Shown: one piece after another, positions 1-8,255 of the stretch
Numbering within the stretch: the stretch's first letter is position 1
Layout: every line of letters begins with the position of its first letter
Assembly (NCBI GenBank): GCA_046349085.1
Contig: JAXMDA010000002.1
Span: 310,001-374,000 of the forward strand
From: JAJXWB01 sp046349085
Lineage (GTDB): Bacteria; Pseudomonadota; Alphaproteobacteria; Rhizobiales; Beijerinckiaceae
Reading direction: 5' to 3'
Length of the DNA: 64,000 nucleotides
Made by a program: the position numbers and the translations under genes
Notes under the pieces: model-generated
Seen by the model: only the letters and a program-made list of their open reading frames with translations
Databases searched by the model: none
What the model was told of the DNA's origin: nothing

Positions 1-1
1 G

Positions 2-58
2 CGCCGGCCGGCTATCGACACTGCCGGTCCTGAAGGGGCGGCGGAGCGCGGGCGATGA
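2..58 (+). CDS. possible 3' end of an upstream gene (partial)
   Basis: One reading frame is open from the left edge and stops at a TGA that overlaps the ATG of the next gene in the ATGA arrangement typical of translationally coupled operons. Only 18 codons are visible, so no family can be named. A second frame, ending at base 33, is an alternative. The overlap is the only argument. Confidence 0.3.
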   Translation, partial: RRPAIDTAGPEGAAERGR

Positions 59-801
59 GGCTTCAAGGCAAAGTGGCGCTGATCACCGGCGCGGGGCCGA
101 TGGGGGCGGCGATCGCGCGGCGCTTTGCGGAGGAGGGCGCGTCCCTCGTCTTGACCGACATTTCCGGTTCGCGCCTGCAGGCGACCGCGGACGAACTCGC
201 AAGCAAGGCGGCGCTCGTGGCGCATCGCGCGGATGTGACGGCGCGCGACGAAGCGCTGGGCGTCGCCGAAGCCGGCCTGGCGGCGTTCGGCCGCATCGAC
301 ATTCTCTGCAATCTCGTCGGCGGCGTGCGCGACGCCGTGTTGTATCAACCGCTGCTGACCATGGGCGAAAAGCGCTGGGACGAGACATTCGCTCTCAACT
401 TGAAAGCGTCTCTGCATCTGATCCAGCGGCTGGCGCCCGGCATGGTCGAGCGCGGGGCCGGCAAAATCCTGAACGTCTCCTCCGTCAACTATGCGGGGGA
501 AGCCGGGAGTAGCGACTACGGCGCGGCCAAGGCGGCGGTTGCGTCGATGACGCGCTCGCTGGCGATTGAACTCGCGCCCGCCGTCAATGTGAACTGCCTT
601 GTTCCCGGCCTCATCGAGACGCGCGCGGTCGCAAAGCTCGACGGCGAACTGAAGGAGAGCTATCGCGCGCGAACGCTGCTGAAGCGGCTCGGACGTCCGG
701 AAGACATCGCCAACGCGGCGCTTTTCCTCTGTTCCAGCGAGGCCGATTACATCACCGGCCATCTGCTGCCGGTGTCAGGCGGCATGCCGGCCAGCCTGTA
801 G
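55..801 (+). CDS. SDR family oxidoreductase
   Basis: This is a 248-residue classical short-chain dehydrogenase/reductase, a soluble NAD(P)H-dependent enzyme. The catalytic triad is visible as Ser142, Tyr155 and Lys159 (the YxxxK motif). The N-terminal cofactor loop reads TGAGPMG at residues 11-17, one residue shorter than the usual TGxxxGxG. The usual NNAG motif is replaced by NLVG at residues 86-89. It converges on the MarR regulator gene with an 11-bp gap and borders the cyclohexanecarboxylate cluster, so a hydroxyacyl-CoA or alicyclic alcohol substrate is possible. The family is clear; the substrate is unknown. Confidence 0.85.
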   Translation: MRLQGKVALITGAGPMGAAIARRFAEEGASLVLTDISGSRLQATADELASKAALVAHRADVTARDEALGVAEAGLAAFGRIDILCNLVGGVRDAVLYQPLLTMGEKRWDETFALNLKASLHLIQRLAPGMVERGAGKILNVSSVNYAGEAGSSDYGAAKAAVASMTRSLAIELAPAVNVNCLVPGLIETRAVAKLDGELKESYRARTLLKRLGRPEDIANAALFLCSSEADYITGHLLPVSGGMPASL

Positions 802-812
802 CGACCGGCGCG

Positions 813-1337
813 CTATTCCTGTTCGTCGTCCGCCGGCGCCTCCGATGCGCCGTCGTCGATGCGCTTCATGTTCTCGAGAATCTTCAGCAGGTAATGCAGC
901 GCGTGCGCGCGGTCGTTGATCGAGAAATCGGCGAGCACGTCCTCGTAATAGTCGCGGATCTTCGGCAGCGCGAGAACCTGCCAGACATGCCGGCCGGATT
1001 CCGTCATCGTCACCAGTCTCGACCTGCGGTCGCGCTCGTCCTGCACGATCGCCACATGTCCGTCGCGCTCCATGCGCCCGACGAGACCGGCGAGGTTCTG
1101 CCGGCTGACCATCAGATATTTCGCGAGATCGCCGATGTTCATGCCGCCGGCCGCCTTCTCGCGCGACAGCGCGCCGAGCACCGCCCATTGCTGCGTCGTG
1201 AGCCCCTCCGCCTCGACCGCGCGCGAGCCGGTTTTATGCATCATGTTTGCGCATTGATAGAGCCGGAAAAACAACCTATTGGCCAATTCCATCCGCACAT
1301 CGTTGCTTGTGTCCAGCGGTAATGGCCTGTTTTGCAT
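813..1337 (-). CDS. badR: MarR family transcriptional regulator, BadR-like
   Basis: This 174-residue winged-helix protein has the MarR layout: an N-terminal dimerisation helix, a DNA-recognition helix around MVSRQNLAGLVGRMERDG, and a wing containing the family signature DERDRRSRLV. It is transcribed divergently from badH. In Rhodopseudomonas palustris, the MarR protein BadR controls cyclohexanecarboxylate degradation and responds to a CoA thioester intermediate; the gene context here is the same. The chosen ATG at 1337 has a GTGGGGA sequence about 7 bases upstream; an in-frame start at 1364 is possible. A 26-bp dyad at 1368-1393 is a likely operator, overlapping its own promoter region. The symbol rests mainly on context. 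Confidence 0.75.
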   Translation of the reverse strand: MQNRPLPLDTSNDVRMELANRLFFRLYQCANMMHKTGSRAVEAEGLTTQQWAVLGALSREKAAGGMNIGDLAKYLMVSRQNLAGLVGRMERDGHVAIVQDERDRRSRLVTMTESGRHVWQVLALPKIRDYYEDVLADFSINDRAHALHYLLKILENMKRIDDGASEAPADDEQE

Positions 1338-1367
1338 ACGGTCCCCACTTGTCGCCAGCCGCAACGC

Positions 1368-1393
1368 ATGATAGATATGACAACATCTTGCAT
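1368..1393. promoter_or_regulatory. candidate BadR operator (26-bp dyad)
   Basis: The sequence between divergent badR and badH contains a dyad of form ATG-N2-AGAT-N1-T-N4-A-N1-ATCT-N2-CAT, symmetric about 1380.5. Eight base pairs on each side match. Length and symmetry suit a MarR dimer. Binding is inferred. Confidence 0.55.
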
Positions 1394-1466
1394 AATTTCG
1401 CTACTGACGCGACCAAGATCGCGCAAAAGGGCGGCGCCGGCAAATCGGTTTTTGGAGGAGGCAGGG

Positions 1467-2234
1467 ATGGCTCGGTTTGATGGAAAAACGATCGTTCTGA
1501 CGGGCGGCGGCGGCGGCATCGGCAGCGCCACTTGCAAGCGCCTCGCCGCCGAGGGCGGCAAGTTGGCGATCTTCGATCTCAATCTCGAGGCGGCGAAGAA
1601 GACCGCCGCCGAGATCGTCGCCGCCGGCGGCGTCGCCGAGGCCTTCCAGTGCGACATCGTCGACCGCGCGAGCGTCGACGCGGCGGTCGCGGCCGCCGAG
1701 GCGAAGCTCGGGCCGGTCTCGGTGCTGGTCAACAATGCCGGCTGGGACATTTTCAAGCCATTCGTGAAGACGGAGCCGGCCGATTGGGCGAAGATCATCG
1801 CCATCAACCTCACGGGCGCGCTCAACATGCATCACGCGATCCTGCCGGGCATGGTCGCGCGCCGGTACGGCCGCATCGTCAACGTGGCGTCCGACGCCGC
1901 GCGCGTCGGCTCGTCCGGCGAAGCGGTCTACGCCGCCTGCAAGGGCGGCCTCGTCGCCTTTTCCAAGACGCTCGCGCGCGAGCACGCGCGCCACGGCATT
2001 ACCGTCAACGCCGTCTGCCCTGGCCCGACGGCCACTGCTATGCTGAGCGATGTCGCCGCGACCGCCGCCAGCCCGGAAAAGCTGATCGAGGCCTTCACCC
2101 GCGCCATTCCGCTCGGCCGCCTCGGCCAGCCGGACGATCTCGCCGGCGCCATCGCCTTCATGGCGAGCGACGATGCGGGCTTCGTCACCGGCCAGGTGCT
2201 GAGCGTCTCCGGCGGCCTGACGATGAACGGCTGA
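1467..2234 (+). CDS. badH: 2-hydroxycyclohexanecarboxyl-CoA dehydrogenase (SDR)
   Basis: This 255-residue SDR should oxidise 2-hydroxycyclohexane-1-carboxyl-CoA to the 2-keto thioester with NAD+. The motifs are complete: TGGGGGIG at residues 12-19, NNAG at 89-92, Ser142, Tyr155 and Lys159. The open frame extends upstream to 1332, but the ATG at 1467 is preceded by a strong GGAGGAG ribosome site at 1454-1460 and begins at the usual SDR N-terminus. It is the first gene of the badH-badI-aliB-aliA-badK-gcdH run and sits immediately before a BadI-type hydrolase, which is what separates it from generic SDRs. The exact substrate remains an inference from context. Confidence 0.85.
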   Translation: MARFDGKTIVLTGGGGGIGSATCKRLAAEGGKLAIFDLNLEAAKKTAAEIVAAGGVAEAFQCDIVDRASVDAAVAAAEAKLGPVSVLVNNAGWDIFKPFVKTEPADWAKIIAINLTGALNMHHAILPGMVARRYGRIVNVASDAARVGSSGEAVYAACKGGLVAFSKTLAREHARHGITVNAVCPGPTATAMLSDVAATAASPEKLIEAFTRAIPLGRLGQPDDLAGAIAFMASDDAGFVTGQVLSVSGGLTMNG

Positions 2235-2261
2235 CCTGAAAGATCCACGGGAGGAAGAAGA

Positions 2262-3044
2262 ATGAAGTTTCAGGATCTGGTCTACGAGGTGCGCAACGGC
2301 GTCGCCTGGATCATCATCAATCGCCCGGAAGTGATGAACGCCTTCCGCGGCACGACCTGCGACGAACTGATCAAGGCGCTCTACAAGGCCGGCTACGACA
2401 AGAGCGTCGGCTGCATCGTGCTCGCTGGCGCCGGCGACCGCGCCTTCTGCACGGGCGGCGACCAGTCGACGCACGACGGCAATTACGACGGGCGCGGCAC
2501 CGTCGGCCTGCCGATGGAGGAGCTGCACACCGCGATCCGCGACGTGCCGAAGCCCGTCATCGCGCGCGTGCAGGGCTACGCCATCGGCGGCGGCAACGTG
2601 CTCGCCACGATCTGCGATCTCACGATCTGCTCGGAAAAGGCGATCTTCGGCCAGGTCGGCCCGAAGATGGGCTCCGTCGATCCCGGCTACGGCACGGCCT
2701 TCCTGGCGCGCGTCGTCGGCGAGAAGAAGGCGCGCGAGATCTGGTACATGTGCCGCCGCTATTCCGGCAAGGACGCGGAAGCCATGGGCCTCGCCAATCT
2801 CTGCGTGCCGCACGAAGACCTCGACAAGACCGTGCAGGCCTGGGGCGAGGAATTGTGCGAGCGCAGCCCGACGGCCATCGGCATCGCCAAGCGCTCCTTC
2901 AATATGGACACGGCGCATCAGGCGGGCATCGCCGGCATGGGCATGTATGCGCTCAAGCTCTACTACGACACCGACGAATCCCGCGAGGGCGTCACGGCGT
3001 TGAAGGAAAAGCGCAAGCCCGACTTCCGCAAGTTCGCGAAGTAG
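2262..3044 (+). CDS. badI: 2-ketocyclohexanecarboxyl-CoA hydrolase (ring cleavage)
   Basis: This 260-residue crotonase-superfamily enzyme hydrolytically opens 2-ketocyclohexanecarboxyl-CoA to pimeloyl-CoA, a reverse-Dieckmann-like step. It has the MenB-like pattern: the oxyanion loop reads GGGN where hydratases have GGGCE, and the second catalytic glutamate is replaced within QVGPKMGS followed by DPGYG. Such residues mark the BadI/MenB branch rather than enoyl-CoA hydratases. The length is the same as I recall for the Rhodopseudomonas enzyme. A GGGAGGAAG ribosome site lies just upstream, 27 bp after badH. A dispersed repeat separates it from aliB. Confidence 0.92.
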   Translation: MKFQDLVYEVRNGVAWIIINRPEVMNAFRGTTCDELIKALYKAGYDKSVGCIVLAGAGDRAFCTGGDQSTHDGNYDGRGTVGLPMEELHTAIRDVPKPVIARVQGYAIGGGNVLATICDLTICSEKAIFGQVGPKMGSVDPGYGTAFLARVVGEKKAREIWYMCRRYSGKDAEAMGLANLCVPHEDLDKTVQAWGEELCERSPTAIGIAKRSFNMDTAHQAGIAGMGMYALKLYYDTDESREGVTALKEKRKPDFRKFAK

Positions 3045-3107
3045 GCGGCGCGGCCCGCAGCAGTCGAACCTGCTCGCTCTTTGGCGGCGCGGGCAGGCGT
3101 CGCTCCG

Positions 3108-3216
3108 CCGTCATGCCCGGCCTCGCGCCGGGCATCCGCGCGGCGCAGCAACCCGACTCTGCCCAATCGTTGGAATGGATGCGCGTGGATGGCCCGGGGA
3201 AGCCCGGCCATGACGG
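3108..3216. repeat. dispersed palindromic repeat (long inverted-repeat element)
   Basis: The badI-aliB gap is filled by an element whose ends are a 13-bp inverted repeat with one mismatch (3108-3120 and 3204-3216, core CATG-CCCGG). Inner arms also pair. This resembles the CGTCATGGCCGGG repeats scattered through Rhizobiales genomes. It could attenuate or stabilise the operon transcript. Confidence 0.7.
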
Positions 3217-3265
3217 GCGAATTGCCTGGGACAGCCACGTCGCCGCATATCAGGGAGTCCGCCGC

Positions 3266-4417
3266 ATGAATCCCTATCTGGACGAAGACCTCGTCGCTCT
3301 CGCCGATCAGGCGCGGCGCTTCGCCGCCGACCGCGTCGCGCCGGGCTTTCAGGAGCGCGACCGCACGCGCACGCTCGACCGCGCGCTGATGAAGGAGATG
3401 GGCGCGATGGGCTTCATCGCGCCGGAACTGCCGGAGGCCTACGGCGGGCTCGGCATGGGCTGCCTTGCCGCCGGCGTGATCTGCGAGGAGATCGCGCGCG
3501 CCGATCTTTCCATGTCCTATGTGAATCTTCTGGCGTCGCTGAATGCGCAAATCCTGTCGCATCACGGCAAGCCGGAGGTCGTCGAACCCTGGCTGACGAA
3601 ACTGGTCGCGGGCGAGGCGCTGGTCGCCATCGCGCTCACCGAGCCGCGCGGCGGTTCTGACGCCGCCAACCTGCGCCTCAAGGTCGAACGCGACGGCGAC
3701 CATTACATCCTCAACGGTGAGAAGACCTCGATTTCCGCCGCCGATCAGGCCGACGTCACGGTCGTCTTCGGCCGCACCGGAACGCCGGAATCCGGCGCGC
3801 ACGGCGTCACCGCGCTGCTCGTGCCGATGGACCTTCCCGGCGTGACGCGCAGCCGCTTCGACTGTCACGGCCAGCGCGCGATCGGGCGCGGCTCGATCTT
3901 CTTCGAGAACGTGCGCGTGCCCGTCTCCCATCGCCTCGGCGACGAGAACAAGGGCTTCGTGCAGGTGATGCAGGGCTTCGATTTTTCGCGCGCCCTCATC
4001 GGCTTGCAGGTGCTGGGCGTGGCGCGCGTCGCGCTCGAGGAAACCTGGGCCTATGTCGCCGAGCGCAAGGCCTTCGGCCAGCCGATCTCCGCCTTCCAGG
4101 GCGTCTCGCATCCGCTCGCCGATTACGACACGCAGGTCGAGGCGGCGCGCCTGCTCTGCCTGCAGGCGCTGTGGCTGAAGGACAGGGGCCTTCCGCACAG
4201 CGCGGAAGCGGCCATGTGCAAGTGGTGGGGGCCGAAGCTCGCCTACGACGTCGTGCATCAATGTCTGCTGAGCCACGGCCACGGCGGCTATGATCGCGGC
4301 CTGATGGAACAGCGCCTGCGCGACGTGCTCGGCTTCCAGCTCGGCGACGGCACGGCCCAGATCATGAAGACGATTATCGCGCGCACCCGCGCCGGCCGCG
4401 CCGCCGTGCCGGCCTGA
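3266..4417 (+). CDS. aliB: cyclohexanecarboxyl-CoA dehydrogenase (acyl-CoA dehydrogenase family)
   Basis: This 383-residue flavoprotein has the acyl-CoA dehydrogenase domain order: an N-terminal helical domain, a beta domain with ALTEPRGGSDAANL, and a C-terminal helical domain with FGQPISAFQGV. It should desaturate cyclohexanecarboxyl-CoA to cyclohex-1-ene-1-carboxyl-CoA, passing electrons to ETF. The usual YEGT-x-x-I motif carrying the catalytic glutamate of many family members is replaced by GDGTAQI. The ATG at 3266 follows AGGGAG at 3252-3257; the frame is open further upstream but that part is the repeat element. Its place between badI and aliA supports AliB. Confidence 0.85.
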   Translation: MNPYLDEDLVALADQARRFAADRVAPGFQERDRTRTLDRALMKEMGAMGFIAPELPEAYGGLGMGCLAAGVICEEIARADLSMSYVNLLASLNAQILSHHGKPEVVEPWLTKLVAGEALVAIALTEPRGGSDAANLRLKVERDGDHYILNGEKTSISAADQADVTVVFGRTGTPESGAHGVTALLVPMDLPGVTRSRFDCHGQRAIGRGSIFFENVRVPVSHRLGDENKGFVQVMQGFDFSRALIGLQVLGVARVALEETWAYVAERKAFGQPISAFQGVSHPLADYDTQVEAARLLCLQALWLKDRGLPHSAEAAMCKWWGPKLAYDVVHQCLLSHGHGGYDRGLMEQRLRDVLGFQLGDGTAQIMKTIIARTRAGRAAVPA

Positions 4418-4451
4418 ACGCGACAAGACCAGGGGCAAAGGGGAGAGGAAC

Positions 4452-6095
4452 ATGGAATTCGACGCCGTATTGCTGCCGCCCCGTCGCGCAGCCGCCGTCG
4501 CGGGCGGCTTCTGGCGCGACCGCACCATCAACGACGATCTCGACGCGTGCCTGGCCGCCTGTCCCGACAAGACGGCGCTGACGGCGGTGCGCGTGGAAGA
4601 GGGCGGCGTCACGCGCTTCACCTATCGCGAACTCGCTACGCTGGCGGACCGCGCCGCCATCGGCCTGTCGAAGCTCGGCGTCGGCCGCAACGACGTCGTG
4701 GCGATGCAATTGCCGAACTGGTGGCAATTCACCGTGCTCTACCTCGCCTGCACCCGCATTGGCGCGGTGCTCAATCCGCTCATGCCGATCTTCCGCGAGC
4801 GCGAACTGTCGTTCATGCTCAAGCACGGCGAAGCCAAGGTCATCGTCGTCCCCAAGACGTATCGCAATTTCGATCATGAGGCGATGGCGCGCGGCCTGCA
4901 GCCGGGCCTGCCGCATCTCAAGCGGGTGGTGGTTGTCGACGGCGGCGGCGCGGACGATTTCGATACGCTTCTGACCAGGCCCGAATGGGAGAAGGATCCC
5001 GAAGCCACGCGTATCCTCGGCGCGAGCCGCCCCGGCCCGGACGACATCACCCAGCTCATCTACACGTCGGGCACGACCGGCGAGCCCAAGGGCGTCATGC
5101 ACTCGGCCAATACATTGATGGCCAACATCATCCCTTACGCGGAGCGCCTCGATCTCGGCGCCGACGACGTCATCCTCATGGCCTCGCCGATGGCCCACCA
5201 GACCGGCTTCATGTACGGCCTGATGATGCCGGTCATGCTGAAGGCGAGCGCCGTCCTGCAGGACGTCTGGGAGCCGAACAAGGCGGCGCAGTTGATCCGC
5301 GCCGAAAAAGTCTCCTTCACGATGGCCTCGACGCCCTTCCTCACCGACCTCACGCGCGCCGTCACGGAGAGCGGCAATCCCGTGCCGACGCTCAGGACCT
5401 TCCTGTGCGCCGGCGCGCCAATTCCCGGCCCGCTGGTCGAACAGGCGCAGGCCGGTCTCGGCGCCAAGATCGTTTCCGCCTGGGGCATGACCGAGAATGG
5501 CGCCGTCACGCTCATCAAGCTCGACGACGACGACAGGCTTGCCTCCACCACCGACGGCTGCGCGCTCCCGGGCGTCGAGGTGAAGGTGATCGACGGCGAC
5601 GGCAAGACGGCGCCGGCCGGCGAGATCGGCAAGCTGGTGGTGCGCGCCTGTTCCAATTTCGGCGGCTATCTCAAGCGGCCGCAATGGAACGGCACCGATC
5701 CCGACGGCTGGTTCGACACGGGCGATCTCGCCTACATGACCGCCGCGGGATATATCCGCATTTCCGGCCGTTCCAAGGACGTCATCATCCGCGGCGGCGA
5801 GAACATTCCCGTCGTCGAGGTCGAGGCGCTTCTCTACAAGCATCCGGCCGTCGCGCAGGTGGCCATCGTCGCCTATCCCGACGAGCGCCTCGGCGAGCGC
5901 GCCTGCGCGGTCATCGTGCCGAAACCCGGCGCCTCGATCGATTTCGCGGGCATGGCCGACTTCCTGAAGTCGCACAAGCTGGCGGTTCAGTACGTTCCCG
6001 AAAAGCTGATCGTGCGCGAGGCGATGCCCGCGACGCCGTCGGGCAAGATTCAGAAGTTTCGGCTGCGCGACATGCTGAAGGCGGGCGAACTCTAG
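4452..6095 (+). CDS. aliA: cyclohexanecarboxylate-CoA ligase
   Basis: This 547-residue AMP-forming acyl-CoA synthetase activates cyclohexanecarboxylate with ATP and CoA, the entry step of the pathway. The ANL-family motifs appear in order: the P-loop YTSGTTGEPKG at about residues 204-214, GMTENGAV (A5), DGWFDTGDLAY (A7), SGRSKDVIIRGGENI (A8), and the C-terminal PSGKIQK carrying the adenylation lysine. A GGGGAGAGG ribosome site precedes the ATG. It lies 34 bp after aliB. The ligase fold is certain; the substrate is assigned from the neighbouring ring-degradation genes. Confidence 0.88.
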   Translation: MEFDAVLLPPRRAAAVAGGFWRDRTINDDLDACLAACPDKTALTAVRVEEGGVTRFTYRELATLADRAAIGLSKLGVGRNDVVAMQLPNWWQFTVLYLACTRIGAVLNPLMPIFRERELSFMLKHGEAKVIVVPKTYRNFDHEAMARGLQPGLPHLKRVVVVDGGGADDFDTLLTRPEWEKDPEATRILGASRPGPDDITQLIYTSGTTGEPKGVMHSANTLMANIIPYAERLDLGADDVILMASPMAHQTGFMYGLMMPVMLKASAVLQDVWEPNKAAQLIRAEKVSFTMASTPFLTDLTRAVTESGNPVPTLRTFLCAGAPIPGPLVEQAQAGLGAKIVSAWGMTENGAVTLIKLDDDDRLASTTDGCALPGVEVKVIDGDGKTAPAGEIGKLVVRACSNFGGYLKRPQWNGTDPDGWFDTGDLAYMTAAGYIRISGRSKDVIIRGGENIPVVEVEALLYKHPAVAQVAIVAYPDERLGERACAVIVPKPGASIDFAGMADFLKSHKLAVQYVPEKLIVREAMPATPSGKIQKFRLRDMLKAGEL

Positions 6096-6170
6096 CGTCA
6101 TCATCGCGGTCCGGCGCGCCGGGCCGTTTCTCTACCCGCAATTGCGCGCCGGGCGCGAAGGAGCAGGCAC

Positions 6171-6947
6171 GTGCAGGAAGACGTTGTTCTCGTCGAGCGC
6201 GAAGGCCGCGTCGGCGTCGTCACGCTCAATCGTCCCAAGGTGCTGAATGCGCTGAACGACGACCTTATGGACAAGCTCGGCGCCGCGCTGCTTGCGCTCG
6301 ACGCCGACGACGCCGTCGGCGCCATTGTGATCGCAGGCTCGCCGCGCGCCTTCGCCGCTGGCGCCGACATCGCCGTCATGGCGGAGTGGACCTACAGCGA
6401 CGTCTACAATTCCAATTTCGTCACGCGCAACTGGGAGACGATCCGCCAGATCCGCAAGCCGGTGATCGCCTCGGTCGCAGGGCTCGCCTACGGCGGCGGC
6501 TGCGAGCTCGCGCTGTCCTGCGACATCATCGTCGCCGGCCGCAGCGCCAAATTCTGCCTGCCGGAAATCCAGCTCGGCCTTCTGCCCGGCGCCGGCGGCA
6601 CGCAGCGCCTGCCGCGCGCCATTGGCAAGGCGAAGGCGATGGACATGTGCCTGAGCGCGCGCGCGCTCGATGCCGAGGAGGCCGATCGCTACGGTCTCGT
6701 CTCGCGTGTCGTCGACGATGAGAAGTTGCGCGCGGAAACGATGGCCGTCGCCTCGAAGGTCGCGTCGTTCTCCGGCCCCGCGTTGATGGCGGTGAAGGAA
6801 TGCGTCAATCGCGCCTACGAGTCGACGCTGAGCGAAGGCGTCCTGTTCGAACGGCGCGAAATGCACGCGCGTTTCGCTACCGCCGACGCGCATGAAGGCA
6901 TCAACGCCTTCCTGGGCAAGCGCAAGCCGGCCTTCGAGCACCGCTGA
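6171..6947 (+). CDS. badK: cyclohex-1-ene-1-carboxyl-CoA hydratase (crotonase family)
   Basis: This 258-residue enoyl-CoA hydratase keeps both catalytic glutamates, in YGGGCELAL and CLPEIQLG, plus PGAGGTQRLPR. That pattern is expected of a true hydratase and contrasts with BadI two genes upstream. It should add water to cyclohex-1-ene-1-carboxyl-CoA to give the 2-hydroxy thioester used by BadH. Translation probably starts at GTG, with AAGGAG at 6158-6163. The gene is 75 bp after aliA in the same direction. A role in straight-chain beta-oxidation of pimeloyl-CoA cannot be excluded. Confidence 0.82.
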   Translation: MQEDVVLVEREGRVGVVTLNRPKVLNALNDDLMDKLGAALLALDADDAVGAIVIAGSPRAFAAGADIAVMAEWTYSDVYNSNFVTRNWETIRQIRKPVIASVAGLAYGGGCELALSCDIIVAGRSAKFCLPEIQLGLLPGAGGTQRLPRAIGKAKAMDMCLSARALDAEEADRYGLVSRVVDDEKLRAETMAVASKVASFSGPALMAVKECVNRAYESTLSEGVLFERREMHARFATADAHEGINAFLGKRKPAFEHR

Positions 6948-6989
6948 GAGCGCGACGCTTCTCTGGAATTGAACGAGCAGGAGTTTCCA

Positions 6990-8180
6990 ATGGCTGCCAA
7001 GGGCGCGCGACTGAACTTTCAATGGGACGATCCGCTCGCGCTGAACGGGCAGATCACCGAGGACGAACGCGCGGTGCGCGACACGGCGCACGCCTATTGC
7101 CAGAACGAACTCCTGCCGCAGGTGCAGGAAGCCTTCCGCCACGAGAAGACCAACCCCGACATCTTCCGCAGCATGGGCGAACTCGGCCTTCTCGGCGCGA
7201 CCATCCCCGAGACCTACGGCGGGGCGGGCCTCAACTACGTCTGTTACGGGCTGATCGCGCGCGAGGTGGAGCGCGTCGATTCCGGCTATCGCTCGATGAT
7301 GTCCGTGCAATCCTCGCTCGTCATGGTTCCGATCAACGCCTTCGGCAACGAGGCGACGAAGCGGAAATACTTGCCGAAGCTCGCGACCGGCGAATGGATC
7401 GGATGCTTCGGCCTGACGGAGCCCAACCACGGGTCCGACCCCGGCGGCATGATTACGCGCGCGAAGAAGGTGGACGGCGGCTATCGCCTGTCCGGCGCAA
7501 AAATGTGGATCACCAACAGTCCGATCGCCGACGTTTTTGTCGTCTGGGCCAAGGACGACGCGGGCGACATCAGGGGATTCGTGCTCGAGAAGGGCTGGAA
7601 GGGCCTGAGCGCGCCGGCGATCCACGGCAAGGTCGGCCTGCGCGCCTCGATCACCGGCGAGATCGTGCTCGACGACGTCTTCTGTCCCGAAGAAAACGCC
7701 TTTCCCGACGTCCGCGGCCTCAAGGGGCCGTTCACCTGCCTCAACTCGGCGCGCTACGGCATCGCCTGGGGCGCTCTCGGCGCGGCGGAAGACTGCTACC
7801 TGCGCGCCCGCCAGTATGTCATCGACCGCAAGCAGTTCGGTCGTCCGCTCGCCGCCAACCAGCTCGTCCAGAAGAAGCTGGCGGACATGCTGACCGAGAT
7901 CACGCTGGGCTTGCAGGGCTGCCTGCGTCTCGGCCGCCTGAAGGACGAGGGTGAAGCGCCCGTCGAGATCACCTCGATCATGAAGCGCAATTCCTGCGGC
8001 AAGGCGCTCGAGATTGCGCGCGCGGCCCGCGACATGATGGGCGGCAACGGCATCTCCGACGAGTTCGGCGTCGCGCGCCATCTCGTGAATCTGGAGGTGG
8101 TCAACACCTACGAAGGCACGCATGACATTCACGCGCTGATCCTCGGCCGCGCCATCACCGGCATAGCCGCCTTCAATTGA
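6990..8180 (+). CDS. gcdH: glutaryl-CoA dehydrogenase
   Basis: This 396-residue acyl-CoA dehydrogenase resembles decarboxylating glutaryl-CoA dehydrogenases: an N-terminal helical segment, FGLTEPNHGSDPGGM in the beta domain, RKQFGRPLAANQL, and the C-terminal YEGTHDIHALILGRAITG with the catalytic glutamate. It would convert glutaryl-CoA, formed by beta-oxidation of pimeloyl-CoA, to crotonyl-CoA and CO2. The ATG at 6990 has AGGAG at 6979-6983; a TTG at 6969 is a weaker alternative. It completes the cluster by linking ring cleavage to central metabolism, 42 bp after badK. Confidence 0.88.
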   Translation: MAAKGARLNFQWDDPLALNGQITEDERAVRDTAHAYCQNELLPQVQEAFRHEKTNPDIFRSMGELGLLGATIPETYGGAGLNYVCYGLIAREVERVDSGYRSMMSVQSSLVMVPINAFGNEATKRKYLPKLATGEWIGCFGLTEPNHGSDPGGMITRAKKVDGGYRLSGAKMWITNSPIADVFVVWAKDDAGDIRGFVLEKGWKGLSAPAIHGKVGLRASITGEIVLDDVFCPEENAFPDVRGLKGPFTCLNSARYGIAWGALGAAEDCYLRARQYVIDRKQFGRPLAANQLVQKKLADMLTEITLGLQGCLRLGRLKDEGEAPVEITSIMKRNSCGKALEIARAARDMMGGNGISDEFGVARHLVNLEVVNTYEGTHDIHALILGRAITGIAAFN

Positions 8181-8255
8181 CCGATCGGAAGGCGCGCGCC
8201 GGGCGCAACGCCTCGCCTTCGAAAAATCAAATGGCGCAAGACAAAAGGGGAGAGC

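Noticed and set aside
4374..8132. Long minus-strand frames opposite aliA, badK and gcdH (576 and 666 codons)
   Set aside because: They are antisense shadows of well-supported genes with low-complexity composition and no motifs.
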